From Bacteriovorax sp. (GTDB lineage Bacteria; Bdellovibrionota; Bacteriovoracia; Bacteriovoracales; Bacteriovoracaceae), in NCBI GenBank assembly GCA_014376445.1, contig JACMRM010000002.1, forward strand, positions 1 through 36,296: DNA of 36,296 nucleotides, given 5' to 3'. The translations under genes and the position numbers were made by a program. The notes beneath the pieces were generated by a model. The model was not told where the DNA came from. It ran no database searches and saw nothing but the letters and a program-made list of their open reading frames with translations. Every line of letters starts with the position of its first letter. Positions within the stretch are counted from its first letter, which is position 1. Positions 1 through 7,652 of the stretch are shown here, one piece after another.

Positions 1-869
1 AAGCTGTTATCATGGGAGATCCTACAAAAGATAAATCAGAAGCATTATTCAGGTCATACGGAAGATTCGTTGAATCGCTTAACGGCAGATATATTACTGC
101 TGAAGATGTGAACACAACTGTTGATGACATGGAATATATTTTCGCTGAAACATCTAATGTAACTGGTGTTGCTGAAATCAACGGTGGATCTGGAAACCCG
201 TCTCCTTGGACTGCTCGTGGAGTATTCCGTGGAATGGAAGCATCAGCTGTAAAAGTTTACGGTGATCGTTCATTGAAAGGAAAAGTCGTTGCACTTCAAG
301 GTGCAGGTTCAGTTGGAACTCACTTAGGAAGACACTTATATGAATCAGGTGCAAAAGTAATTTTCACTGATATGAACGAAGCAAACATCGCTCGTTTTAA
401 AGAAGCAGTTCCCAATGCAGAGTTCGTGGGATTAAATGATATTTACGATGTTAAATGTGATATCTACGCTCCATGCGCACTGGGAGCAACTGTTAACGAT
501 CTAACGATCGATCGTATCAAAGCAAAAATTATCTGTGGTGCTGCCAACAACCAACTTGCAGAAAGTCGTCACGGTGACATGTTAAAAGAAAAAGGTGTTT
601 TATATGCTCCAGATTATCTGATCAATGCTGGTGGAGTAATGAACGTTTCTATCGAATTCGAAGGTTGGTCAGCTGAGAAAGCAACGAAGATGGTAGATAA
701 AATTTTTGAAACGACTCTTCAAATTTATAAATTGGCAGATGAACAAAATATTCCGGTGTATAAAGCTACAGATTTAATGGCCGAAAAAAGAATCGCATCG
801 ATGAAGAACATCAGAGGCAAGTACCTGGGAAATCTAGCTCACAGATTTCCAGGCCGTAAAACCCGTTAA
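1..869 (+). CDS. ldh: leucine dehydrogenase, 3' part (5' end outside window)
   Basis: The reading frame is already open at the window edge and encodes the C-terminal 288 residues of a Glu/Leu/Phe/Val dehydrogenase, best matching leucine dehydrogenase. That enzyme carries out the NAD-linked oxidative deamination of L-leucine, valine and isoleucine to 2-oxoacids. The first codons read AVIMGDP, which in the family follows the catalytic-lysine segment, so that lysine lies upstream of the window. A Rossmann fold is visible with GAGSVG near 300-317 and an acidic residue after the second strand (FTDMNEAN), followed by PCALGATVND, GAANNQL and APDYLINAGGVMNV, all typical of this enzyme. The fused 2-oxoacid dehydrogenase E1 gene lies 1.6 kb downstream on the same strand and would use the products. 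An intrinsic terminator follows the stop. The family call is firm; leucine over valine or phenylalanine as main substrate is an inference. Confidence 0.93.
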   Translation, partial: AVIMGDPTKDKSEALFRSYGRFVESLNGRYITAEDVNTTVDDMEYIFAETSNVTGVAEINGGSGNPSPWTARGVFRGMEASAVKVYGDRSLKGKVVALQGAGSVGTHLGRHLYESGAKVIFTDMNEANIARFKEAVPNAEFVGLNDIYDVKCDIYAPCALGATVNDLTIDRIKAKIICGAANNQLAESRHGDMLKEKGVLYAPDYLINAGGVMNVSIEFEGWSAEKATKMVDKIFETTLQIYKLADEQNIPVYKATDLMAEKRIASMKNIRGKYLGNLAHRFPGRKTR

Positions 870-884
870 TCAATGCTCACCTTT

Positions 885-920
885 AGGGGTACTCGACATT
901 TGTTTAGTATCCCCTTTTTC
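885..920 (+). terminator. intrinsic terminator after leucine dehydrogenase
   Basis: AGGGGTACT (885-893) pairs with AGTATCCCCT (906-915) with one bulged T and a 12-nt loop, and a T-rich tail continues to about 924. It lies 16 nt past the stop codon. Confidence 0.75.
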
Positions 921-965
921 CTTTTATTCCGAATCTTTGAGAATACCCCGAAAACCCCCTTGTAA

Positions 966-1151
966 TATAGACTGAGGTCCAATGATAGTCAGCCATCGCA
1001 TTTACAAGCGAGAATTACCAACGTTACACTTACGGTTACGAATAATAGAATACCATTGCCGGCAAAGACAGCCACTACAACTTTTGCACCGAACGTTTCG
1101 GCCGTGAATGATGCTCCGGTTGTCGGAACAATTCCAAACATCCATTTTTAA
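966..1151 (+). pseudogene. relic of a cadherin-like/Ig-like repeat surface protein
   Basis: An open frame of about 61 codons has no good start codon and ends with TAA at 1149-1151. It contains ITNVTLTVTNN and later SAVNDAPVVGTIPN. The VNDAP signature is the usual junction between tandem cadherin-like or VCBS-type domains of giant bacterial surface proteins. Here only about half a repeat remains, with a TAA at 963-965 just upstream and no signal peptide, so I read it as a decayed remnant. The rest of the 870-1244 intergenic stretch holds the upstream terminator and a possible promoter for the next gene. The call rests on one motif plus the beta-strand-like composition. Confidence 0.5.
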
Positions 1152-1209
1152 CAACACCACCATAATACCTGACTAATTTACAATTCCGCTACAGGCTTTC
1201 CTTACCGCG

Positions 1210-1244
1210 TAGGAATAAATTTCTTAATAAGATAAAATTATCCT
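1210..1244 (+). promoter_or_regulatory. candidate -10 box directly before the 1245 gene
   Basis: TAAAAT (1233-1238) ends 6 nt before the ATG at 1245 and no Shine-Dalgarno sequence is visible. If this is the -10 box, transcription starts at or next to the start codon. The upstream -35 region is poor, so this is a weak call. The box sits in a small palindrome, GATAAAATTATC. Confidence 0.35.
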
Positions 1245-2351
1245 ATGAAAAAGAGCGTTCTTTTACTCACAATTTTCATTTTTTCAATCACACAAAGTGC
1301 TTTTGCGATTGATTTCGAAGATGCTATCTTTCCAGAACTGGCGACGAGCGGACGTGCGCTTGCGATGGGTAATGCGTATGTTTCAAAAGCTGATGATGCT
1401 TCATCTGTTTTTTATAATCCAGCAGGCCTTGGAACTATCCGCAATACACATTTTCACCTCTCAAATTTTCATTTTGAAGTGAACAAAGGATTATTATCTT
1501 CAGGGACAGGCGGAGCAATCAGTAATGCTTCAAAAAATGTCACGAAAATGTTTTCACTCGATGGAACAAGACAAGTTCTAAAAAACAATGTTGGAAAAAT
1601 TGCCCACTCTCGTTTTCATATGCTACCGAATTTTACTTCACGCTATTTTAGTTTTGGATACCTGCTTGCTAAGCGAACACGCGCAGTTGTAACAGACCCG
1701 CTTCTCTCTACTGGTTTTGAATATGCAGATAGGTTCGATCATGGGCCTTATGCTGCTTTAAACATTTCATTATTTGGTGGTATTTTCAAGGCCGGTATTT
1801 CAACAATTTTTTTGAATAGAAAAGAGCTCATCGGAAAAGCTGATCCAGCAGCAACTTTATCTGTAGGAAGCAACTCATATCAAAAAGGAAATGCATTCAT
1901 CAGTACTGCCGGCGGTAAAATTACTCTGCCAATTGTTTTCCTTCCAACTTTTTCTGCGACTCTTCACAATGCTCTTAAGCAGGATTTTAAAAATGGTGGT
2001 TCTGTAGGTGTTCCTGCTGCAATTAAACAATCAATAGATGTTGGTTTTTCAGTTACACCTCAAATTGGAAATTCAAGCCGTATTCACTTCGAAGTGGATT
2101 ACAAAGATCTATCAAATCAATTCTCTGATGTGGCAGCTTCTAGAAAACTCTTGCTGGGAATGGAGCTCGATTTATCGCGAATCTTTTTCATTCGTGCAGG
2201 TTATGGAGATGGATTTGGATCTTTCGGTCTGGGTGTGAAATCTCAAAAAATAGAATTCGACATTACTACTTACGCTGTCGATACCACCTCAGCGAGCTTC
2301 AGAGGCCACGAGGATCGTCGCTTCGCACTTTCACTCTCAAGCGGTTTCTAA
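1245..2351 (+). CDS. PorV/FadL-like outer membrane beta-barrel protein
   Basis: This 368-residue protein starts with a clear Sec signal peptide (MKKSVLLLTIFIFSITQSAFA, residues 1-21, cleavage before IDFED). Just after it comes a segment characteristic of PorV/PorQ and related barrel proteins: a GRALAMGNAYV motif, then DDASSVFYNPAGL. The rest alternates short amphipathic beta strands with glycine-rich turns and ends in ALSLSSGF, a C-terminal phenylalanine as in outer membrane barrels. The cargo is unknown; relatives act as hydrophobic-compound channels or as secretion-system shuttles. It stands alone between leucine dehydrogenase and the E1 gene. No ribosome binding site is visible, and a -10-like TAAAAT lies 6 nt upstream of the ATG, so a leaderless message is possible. 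Confidence 0.75.
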   Translation: MKKSVLLLTIFIFSITQSAFAIDFEDAIFPELATSGRALAMGNAYVSKADDASSVFYNPAGLGTIRNTHFHLSNFHFEVNKGLLSSGTGGAISNASKNVTKMFSLDGTRQVLKNNVGKIAHSRFHMLPNFTSRYFSFGYLLAKRTRAVVTDPLLSTGFEYADRFDHGPYAALNISLFGGIFKAGISTIFLNRKELIGKADPAATLSVGSNSYQKGNAFISTAGGKITLPIVFLPTFSATLHNALKQDFKNGGSVGVPAAIKQSIDVGFSVTPQIGNSSRIHFEVDYKDLSNQFSDVAASRKLLLGMELDLSRIFFIRAGYGDGFGSFGLGVKSQKIEFDITTYAVDTTSASFRGHEDRRFALSLSSGF

Positions 2352-2372
2352 TCCATATTTTAGTCACTTAAA

Positions 2373-2387
2373 TATGCATTCTGCATA
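2373..2387. repeat. short inverted repeat in the intergenic region
   Basis: TATGCA TTC TGCATA forms a perfect 6-bp dyad 22 nt after the stop of the barrel gene. A TTTT run begins 4 nt later (2391-2394). It could be a weak terminator or an operator for the downstream E1 gene. Confidence 0.35.
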
Positions 2388-2475
2388 GCGTTTTCCCCCG
2401 CCCAAATTTAGACAATTAAGAAGGTTTTAGGTAGAGTCGATTTACTTTGATTAATTACTTTTATGAAAGGACTTT

Positions 2476-4671
2476 ATGTTGGGAAAGACATCTAAAACTA
2501 AAGCAGCGCCGAGTAAAATTGAAGGGACTAAAAACCCCCATGCAAAAAAACTTGAGCTTGCTAAAAAATACAATCTTGGCAAAAAAGAAATGCTTCAAAT
2601 GCTGACGAACATCTACACTTCAAGAAAAGTGGACGATGCAGAAATCTCAATGAAGAAGCAATCAAAAGCATTCTTCCAGATTTCTGGAGCAGGTCACGAA
2701 GGAATTCTAACTGCAGCAGCAATGACGATGAAACCAAAGTACGACTGGTTTTTAGGCTACTACCGCGACCGCGCTCTATGTATAGGTCTTGGAGTCACTC
2801 CGTACGAAATGTTATGTCAGGCCAATGGAAATCTTGGAGACACAGCATCTTACGGGCGTATGATGCCAGCTCACTGGGGAAATAAAAAATTAAATATTGT
2901 TAACAAATCATCATGTACAGGAACTCAGTTCCTCCAGGCATGTGGTCTTGCTGAAGCAGGATTATGGTTTAAAAAATTAAGAGACGAGCACAAAGTAGAT
3001 ACGAAAGGAATGGACTTTCACGATGACGAAATCGTTTACGTTTCAACTGGAGACGGAACAATTGCTCAAGGTGAATTCTGGGAAGGATTAACTACTGCAT
3101 GTGTAAATAATCTTCCGGTTCTATTCATGGTTGAAGATAATGGATTTGCGATTTCAACTCCAACTCACGTTCAATACCCTGAAGGCTCAATTTCAAAAAC
3201 GTTGGATAATTTCCCGGGAATTAAAATCTTTAACTGCGATGGATGTTGCCCGATCGATTCATTCGCAACAATGACTGAAGCGGTAAAGTTTATAAGAAGT
3301 AATAGAAAACCAGCGCTTGTTCATGCAACTGTAACAAGACCATACTCTCACTCTCTCTCTGACGACCACGGTATGTACAGAACGAAAGCAGAGCTTGCTG
3401 AAGAAGGATTGAGAGATGTATTCCATGCATTTCCAAAATTCTTAGTTGAAACAGGAATTATTACTTCAAGCGAAAGAGAAGAAGTTTTAAAGAAAGTATC
3501 TGCTGATGTCAGAGCGGCGATGGATAAAGCGATCACAACTGAATGGCCAAAAGCTGAAACAGTGATGGATCACCTTTATTCAGAAACTGTAGATATGACC
3601 GGGCCGCAATTTGATTCTCCAGCGAAATTCTCTGGAAAAGATGATGTGCCGATGGCCGCTTCAATTAATAAAGTTCTTCGCACTGAATTTACTAAAAACC
3701 CAATGCTGAGAATGTGGGGAGAAGATGTGGCAGACTTTTTTGAAAAAGAAAGACTGGATAACCCAGAACTAAAAGGGAAGGGCGGGGTTTTTAAACTTAC
3801 TGCTAACGTTCAACGTGAATCAAGAGACGGCCAGGTTTTCAACTCACCACTTGCTGAAGCAAACATTATCGGCCGCGCTATCGGTATGGCCATTCGTGGA
3901 ATCAAGCCGGTTGTTGAAATCCAGTTCTTCGATTACATCTGGACTGCTTACATGCAATTAAAAAACGAGATGTCGACACTTCGATACCGCTCTGGTGGTG
4001 ACTTTAAATGTCCAATGGTCGTTCGTGTTCCAATCGGAGGATATCTAAAAGGTGGAGCGATTTATCACTCTCAATCAGGTGAATCACTTTTCACCCATAT
4101 CCCTGGAATTCGGGTGGCCTTCCCATCGAATGCTGCTGATGCTGCTGGTTTACTCCGAACAGCAATTAAAGGTGACGATCCGGTTATGTTTTTAGAACAC
4201 AAACATTTATACTATCAAGGTTATAACCGCACAGCTGATCCGGGAGAGGAGTTCATGATTCCTTTCGGTAAAGCACGTATTGCACGCGAAGGAAAAGATG
4301 CGACGATTGTTGCATGGGGTGCGCTTGTTCAGAAATCAATTGAAGCTGCAAAAAAATTAGAAGCTGCAACTGGAAAGTCTGTTGAAGTTATCGATCTTCG
4401 TACACTTGCTCCGTACGATTTCGAAGCGATTAAAAAATCAATCACAAAAACTTCACGCTTAATGATTGCTCACGAAGAACATAAAACGTCTGGGTTCGCC
4501 GGAGAAATCGCAGCGAGAGTTAACGAAGAATGTTTTGAACTTTTAGATGCACCTATTTTAAGAGTTGGTGCTCTTGATGTTCACTGTGCGTACAACCCAG
4601 CACTTGAAGATTTGATTTTACCTCAGGTTAGTCATGTAGAAGAAGTACTGACGAAACTTTTAAAATACTAA
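2476..4671 (+). CDS. branched-chain 2-oxoacid dehydrogenase E1, fused alpha and beta subunits
   Basis: This 731-residue protein joins an E1-alpha domain (about 30-370) to an E1-beta domain (about 385-731). It is the thiamine-diphosphate-dependent decarboxylase that feeds 2-oxoisovalerate, 2-oxoisocaproate and related acids into the lipoyl E2. The thiamine-binding GDG motif is at residues 192-194 and its partner EDNGFAIS begins at residue 220. The beta half shows PLAEANIIGRAIGMA, YHSQSGE, HIPGIRVAFPSNAADA and FLEHKHLYY, all standard for E1-beta. Fused E1 genes of about 700 residues occur in several phyla; here the fusion is continuous with no sign of a frameshift. The ATG has an AAAGGA box 4-5 nt upstream. 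E2 and E3 are not in the window. Leucine dehydrogenase just upstream supports the branched-chain substrate over pyruvate. An intrinsic terminator follows. Confidence 0.9.
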   Translation: MLGKTSKTKAAPSKIEGTKNPHAKKLELAKKYNLGKKEMLQMLTNIYTSRKVDDAEISMKKQSKAFFQISGAGHEGILTAAAMTMKPKYDWFLGYYRDRALCIGLGVTPYEMLCQANGNLGDTASYGRMMPAHWGNKKLNIVNKSSCTGTQFLQACGLAEAGLWFKKLRDEHKVDTKGMDFHDDEIVYVSTGDGTIAQGEFWEGLTTACVNNLPVLFMVEDNGFAISTPTHVQYPEGSISKTLDNFPGIKIFNCDGCCPIDSFATMTEAVKFIRSNRKPALVHATVTRPYSHSLSDDHGMYRTKAELAEEGLRDVFHAFPKFLVETGIITSSEREEVLKKVSADVRAAMDKAITTEWPKAETVMDHLYSETVDMTGPQFDSPAKFSGKDDVPMAASINKVLRTEFTKNPMLRMWGEDVADFFEKERLDNPELKGKGGVFKLTANVQRESRDGQVFNSPLAEANIIGRAIGMAIRGIKPVVEIQFFDYIWTAYMQLKNEMSTLRYRSGGDFKCPMVVRVPIGGYLKGGAIYHSQSGESLFTHIPGIRVAFPSNAADAAGLLRTAIKGDDPVMFLEHKHLYYQGYNRTADPGEEFMIPFGKARIAREGKDATIVAWGALVQKSIEAAKKLEAATGKSVEVIDLRTLAPYDFEAIKKSITKTSRLMIAHEEHKTSGFAGEIAARVNEECFELLDAPILRVGALDVHCAYNPALEDLILPQVSHVEEVLTKLLKY

Positions 4672-4678
4672 ACTTTAG

Positions 4679-4702
4679 GCCCTCTTTAAGAGGGCTTTTT
4701 TT
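4679..4702 (+). terminator. strong intrinsic terminator after the E1 gene
   Basis: GCCCTC (4679-4684), loop TTTAA, GAGGGC (4690-4695) and seven T (4696-4702). The GAGG ribosome binding site of the next gene begins immediately after the T-run. Confidence 0.9.
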
Positions 4703-4711
4703 GAGGTAATC

Positions 4712-5272
4712 GTGAAAGATTTATTTAAGCTCCCAGAAAATTTACCAGTTCCCTTAGATGATGGTGGCTGTAACCATCTTCAAAATATCGCCGTACCATC
4801 AATTAATTTGATAACAACAAATAACTGCGAAATAAATCTTCACGAACTCGCACAGACACCAACTGTTATTTTCTTCTACCCGCGCACTGGAACACTGACT
4901 GATCCAACGGCAGACGGCTGGAATTTAATTCCGGGAGCGAGAGGCTGTACGCCCCAGTCCTGCGGCTTCAGAGACCTTTACAGCGAATTTAAGGAGCTTG
5001 GATTTAATGTTTATGGAGCGAGCACGCAGACGACAGAATACCAGCAGGAATTCGTTGAAAGAAACCACATTCCATTTGAAATCATAAGCGACGAAAAATT
5101 TCTTATGACAGACAAACTGATCCTTCCGACTTTCGAATTTAATAACCAAAGGCTGATTAAAAGAATGGCCATGATATTAAATCACGGAAAAATCATGAAA
5201 GTTTTTTACCCAGTTTTCCCGCCTGATAAAAATGCTGAAGTTGTATTGAATTGGATTCAAAAAGAAAATTAA
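4712..5272 (+). CDS. peroxiredoxin (AhpC/TSA, BCP-like)
   Basis: The protein has 186 residues. It has a thioredoxin-fold peroxiredoxin core: TVIFFYPRTG at residues 51-60, then a loop insertion and GARGCTPQSCGFRD. The peroxidatic cysteine is probably C79 and the resolving cysteine C84, the C-x4-C spacing seen in BCP-type peroxiredoxins. It should reduce peroxides in the cytoplasm (no signal peptide). The start is GTG at 4712 with GAGG at 4703-4706, five nt upstream. That box touches the U-run of the preceding terminator, so the gene must be expressed by readthrough, from an internal promoter in the E1 gene, or from a start I cannot see. An inverted repeat follows the stop. The long segment between the PRTG and the active-site cysteine distinguishes it from E. 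coli BCP. Confidence 0.85.
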   Translation: MKDLFKLPENLPVPLDDGGCNHLQNIAVPSINLITTNNCEINLHELAQTPTVIFFYPRTGTLTDPTADGWNLIPGARGCTPQSCGFRDLYSEFKELGFNVYGASTQTTEYQQEFVERNHIPFEIISDEKFLMTDKLILPTFEFNNQRLIKRMAMILNHGKIMKVFYPVFPPDKNAEVVLNWIQKEN

Positions 5273-5278
5273 AAAATT

Positions 5279-5303
5279 AAAGGGCACAGTTAATGTGCCC
5301 TTT
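5279..5303. terminator. hairpin after the peroxiredoxin gene
   Basis: AAAGGGCAC (5279-5287), loop AGTTAAT, GTGCCCTTT (5295-5303): a perfect 9-bp stem with the A-tract and T-tract included in the stem, 6 nt after the stop codon. Confidence 0.75.
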
Positions 5304-5352
5304 AGTAAAGATCTATTTAGTTCCTAAAAATTCTAATGACAAAACTAAGTTT

Positions 5353-5444
5353 GAGAGCTCATAGAGACTGTTGCTAGAAATGATTTCATGAACCACTCAA
5401 AGCGTTAAGCTAACAGTCTGAGTATCATTAGCGAGCTCTTTTTT
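5353..5444 (+). ncRNA. candidate structured RNA with nested stems and a terminal U-run
   Basis: Two nested helices are visible. The outer one pairs GAGAGCTC (5353-5360) with GAGCTCTT (5433-5440), one pair being G-U. The inner one pairs AGACTGTTGCT (5365-5375) with AGC-T-AACAGTCT (5408-5419), 11 pairs with a single bulged T. A small GAAATGATTTC hairpin lies inside. A run of six T (5439-5444) follows the outer helix, as in a Rho-independent 3' end. An alternative pairing GCTAA (5409-5413) with TTAGC (5428-5432) competes with the inner helix. No known RNA family is recognised and no clear promoter is seen. It lies in the 314-nt gap between the peroxiredoxin and the two-component system. Confidence 0.45.
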
Positions 5445-5469
5445 ACCTTTTCCCAAAAGGCACTTCTCA

Positions 5470-5586
5470 ATGCTTGTATTATTAAGCAGCATGCAATTAA
5501 ATAAAAAAAAACTAAACTATGTACAGGTGCAGGTTCATCAGGATTCAGTAAGAATTTGCAATGGAAGAAAAGTATCCTTAAGCTAA
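5470..5586 (+). CDS. possible 38-residue small protein
   Basis: ATG at 5470 opens a 38-codon frame (begins MLVLLSSMQLNKKK, ends GRKVSLS) that ends with TAA at 5584-5586. An AAAAGG box (5455-5460) lies 9 nt upstream, itself half of a CCTTTT-CCC-AAAAGG hairpin that could hide it. A second in-frame ATG is at 5491. No family is recognised. The frame sits between the structured RNA candidate and the response regulator and could be a leader peptide. It could also be chance, as frames of this length are common. Confidence 0.2.
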   Translation: MLVLLSSMQLNKKKLNYVQVQVHQDSVRICNGRKVSLS

Positions 5587-5653
5587 TCTTAAATTTATAT
5601 TCCCCAGAGAATACGCTATGTTTGTTTACTATTTAAGAGATTTTGAGGTTGAT

Positions 5654-6301
5654 TTGGCCAACATATTACTCATTGAAGATGAAGAAAATTCTAGAAAATT
5701 TCTGCATGAAAGTATTTCATGTTACGGCAACGTATCGTCTGTCGGTGCACTTGATGAAATGGACACGCATATTCTTAAACATAAATATGATCTGATCATT
5801 GCTGATTTTTATTTAAAAGATAAGAACTGTTTTCAGATTCTTTCTGATTACAGATATCAATTAGGGCCAGTGCCTCTAATTTTAATTTCCGGAAGACCCT
5901 CAGTTGAAATGCTTACACAGGCAATCGAAGAAAAAGTATATGCCTTCATTGAAAAACCAGTCGACATCAAAAAGCTGAAAAGAAAAATTGAAACATTCTA
6001 CACTTTCAATCCAGATTTCGTCATCAATGGAGCGAAGTTGATTTTATTTCAGGACGACTGGAGTGTTAAAGTCGACGACAACCTTACTGAGTTGACTGAA
6101 ACAGAGTTTAAGATCCTTCGTTATCTTTTAGAGCGTGAAAACCAGGTTATTGACCGTCAGGAGCTGATTCAATATCTGTGGGGCAATTCAAAATTTTCCA
6201 GAAATAAACTTGATACACACTTAACTAATCTGAAAAATAAACTTCCGTTTATTAAAAAACATTTACATACAATTCCAAGAGTTGGCTTCAAGCTTAAATA
6301 A
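5654..6301 (+). CDS. OmpR-type response regulator
   Basis: A receiver domain (about 1-120) precedes an OmpR/PhoB winged helix (about 140-215). The receiver has the acidic pair in ILLIEDEE, the phospho-acceptor D51 in LIIADFYL, a serine in LILISGR and the conserved lysine in AFIEKP, so it looks fully functional. I chose TTG at 5654 because GAGG (5645-5648) lies five nt upstream and the protein then begins MANILLIEDE, as expected for this fold; the longer frame from ATG 5618 adds 12 atypical residues with a poor ribosome site. The stop overlaps the start of the histidine kinase by one base (TAATG), so the pair is translationally coupled. The winged helix is DNA-binding by family; the target genes are unknown. 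Confidence 0.88.
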   Translation: MANILLIEDEENSRKFLHESISCYGNVSSVGALDEMDTHILKHKYDLIIADFYLKDKNCFQILSDYRYQLGPVPLILISGRPSVEMLTQAIEEKVYAFIEKPVDIKKLKRKIETFYTFNPDFVINGAKLILFQDDWSVKVDDNLTELTETEFKILRYLLERENQVIDRQELIQYLWGNSKFSRNKLDTHLTNLKNKLPFIKKHLHTIPRVGFKLK

Positions 6302-7368
6302 TGGAAGGCAATCTCAAATACAAAAAAGCATTAATCATTATTGTATGCGGTATTATTACCCAGTTGATAGTTCTGCCATTTTTTGAAGTCGTGGCGCTTA
6401 GGCCGGGAATATTTCAATCATATGTCATTACAAAATTTGTTCTCATTACTTACTTTTTATTTTTCTTATCCATGCTTCATTTTCGACGTTACCCTAAGGC
6501 CTGGATTCCTCTGTTTTATATAGGCAGTTATAGTTTTGTTTTGTCCGGCCAGTTTTTTCACTTCGGTTACCATTTCGCAGTTATCGAGTTCATGTTTATT
6601 TGTGCCATTACTTTTGAAGGTTTTTCCTTCATGTCCACATGGCTTATGGTTTTATATATTCTTGAGTATTATTTTTATTCTCTGGGCAGTGTGATAGCAA
6701 TCAATCCCTATTATCATTTCATTATTCTGAATGCTCTTTTGTTTTCATGGCTCATCAGTATCTTTCTTGAGCGCCATGTAAGCAGAGTAAAGCATAAGCA
6801 GGGCTTTCTCGACCGTAAATTGCGCTATAAAGGTATTAAGACTGATTTATTGCTTCATGATGTAAAGAACCAGCTTCAGCCTTTAATTTTTGAATACTCT
6901 CAGGATTATCGCTTCCAGGATATTTTAAAAACAATCCAATCGTTCAATTCATTTCATGAAAATCATGAAGTCACTTTCGACCAGATTGTTGATCACACCA
7001 AAACAAAATTTAAAATTGAAGGCATTGTCGAATTAACAGGGACAAATGACTTCTTCATCGATCAGATGGACCTGCAGACAATTTTAAGTAACCTGATGAT
7101 CAATTCAAAAAAAGCGGCTTTACTTCACATAATAGATTTAAAAATGCTTATTCATGTTACGAACAATGGCTTTGTTTACGAAGATAATGCCGGAGGCTTT
7201 ACAGAAGAGCAGTTTAAATTCTTTAGTCAAAAAGAAATCCAGCCGTATCCCGGCCATGAAAAAAATGGATTAGGCATTTTGTTGATAAAAAAACTTGTAG
7301 AGTATCAAGGTGGAAAATTTGTGATTAAAAAAATTCCAAACGGTGCTAGATTCGAAATTAAATATTAA
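6301..7368 (+). CDS. membrane sensor histidine kinase
   Basis: A 355-residue kinase partner of the preceding regulator. The first 160 residues hold about five to six hydrophobic membrane segments with very short loops, so there is no large extracytoplasmic sensor domain; the signal is probably sensed in the membrane. The phosphoacceptor region is LLLHDVKNQLQPL with H186, an H-D-x-K-N arrangement rather than the classic H-E-x-x-x-P box. The ATP-binding domain shows an N-box (ILSNLMINSKKA), a G1 box (YEDNAGGF) and a G2 box (KNGLGILLIKKL). No HAMP domain is seen. The gene ends in a four-base tail-to-tail overlap with a minus-strand frame. The kinase call is firm, the ligand unknown. Confidence 0.85.
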   Translation: MEGNLKYKKALIIIVCGIITQLIVLPFFEVVALRPGIFQSYVITKFVLITYFLFFLSMLHFRRYPKAWIPLFYIGSYSFVLSGQFFHFGYHFAVIEFMFICAITFEGFSFMSTWLMVLYILEYYFYSLGSVIAINPYYHFIILNALLFSWLISIFLERHVSRVKHKQGFLDRKLRYKGIKTDLLLHDVKNQLQPLIFEYSQDYRFQDILKTIQSFNSFHENHEVTFDQIVDHTKTKFKIEGIVELTGTNDFFIDQMDLQTILSNLMINSKKAALLHIIDLKMLIHVTNNGFVYEDNAGGFTEEQFKFFSQKEIQPYPGHEKNGLGILLIKKLVEYQGGKFVIKKIPNGARFEIKY

Positions 7369-7652
7369 AAGCAGTTGATTGCATAAAATTCATAATTATC
7401 ATTAACGAAGGTCACAAGGCAGGTCTGGCCTGTAACCCTTTTGTTGTAAACATTTTGTAGATTTACTTTAGCCTTCATTAATCTAAATTCCTTGTTGTCA
7501 GTTTCAACTTCTTCTACATTTTTGATTTTTATACAGACTTTAAAGTTACCGGTTAAGTTTTTTTCTCTTTCAGATTGAGATTCGGAGGGAATTGTACTGG
7601 AGTCATGGCAGTATTCGTATGGAGAAAAATCAGGATCAAGACAGCTGCACAT
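7365..7652 (-). CDS. small cysteine-containing frame overlapping the comEC 3' end
   Basis: A 95-codon frame begins at ATG 7652 and overlaps the last 100 nt of the ComEC-like gene in the -1 frame. It starts MCSCLDPDF and ends FVNDNYEFYAINCF, four bases into the opposite-strand kinase gene. The second half (from about residue 31, NLTGNFKVCIKIKNVEEVE) looks like a genuine beta-rich domain, while the first 30 residues are the antisense-like shadow of comEC. At the comEC stop there is a run of seven A on the coding strand (7558-7564). A -1 slip there would join comEC directly to this domain. So this may be an independent gene, a programmed frameshift extension, or the 3' part of a gene broken by a homopolymer change. 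No family recognised. Confidence 0.45.
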   Translation of the reverse strand: MCSCLDPDFSPYEYCHDSSTIPSESQSEREKNLTGNFKVCIKIKNVEEVETDNKEFRLMKAKVNLQNVYNKRVTGQTCLVTFVNDNYEFYAINCF

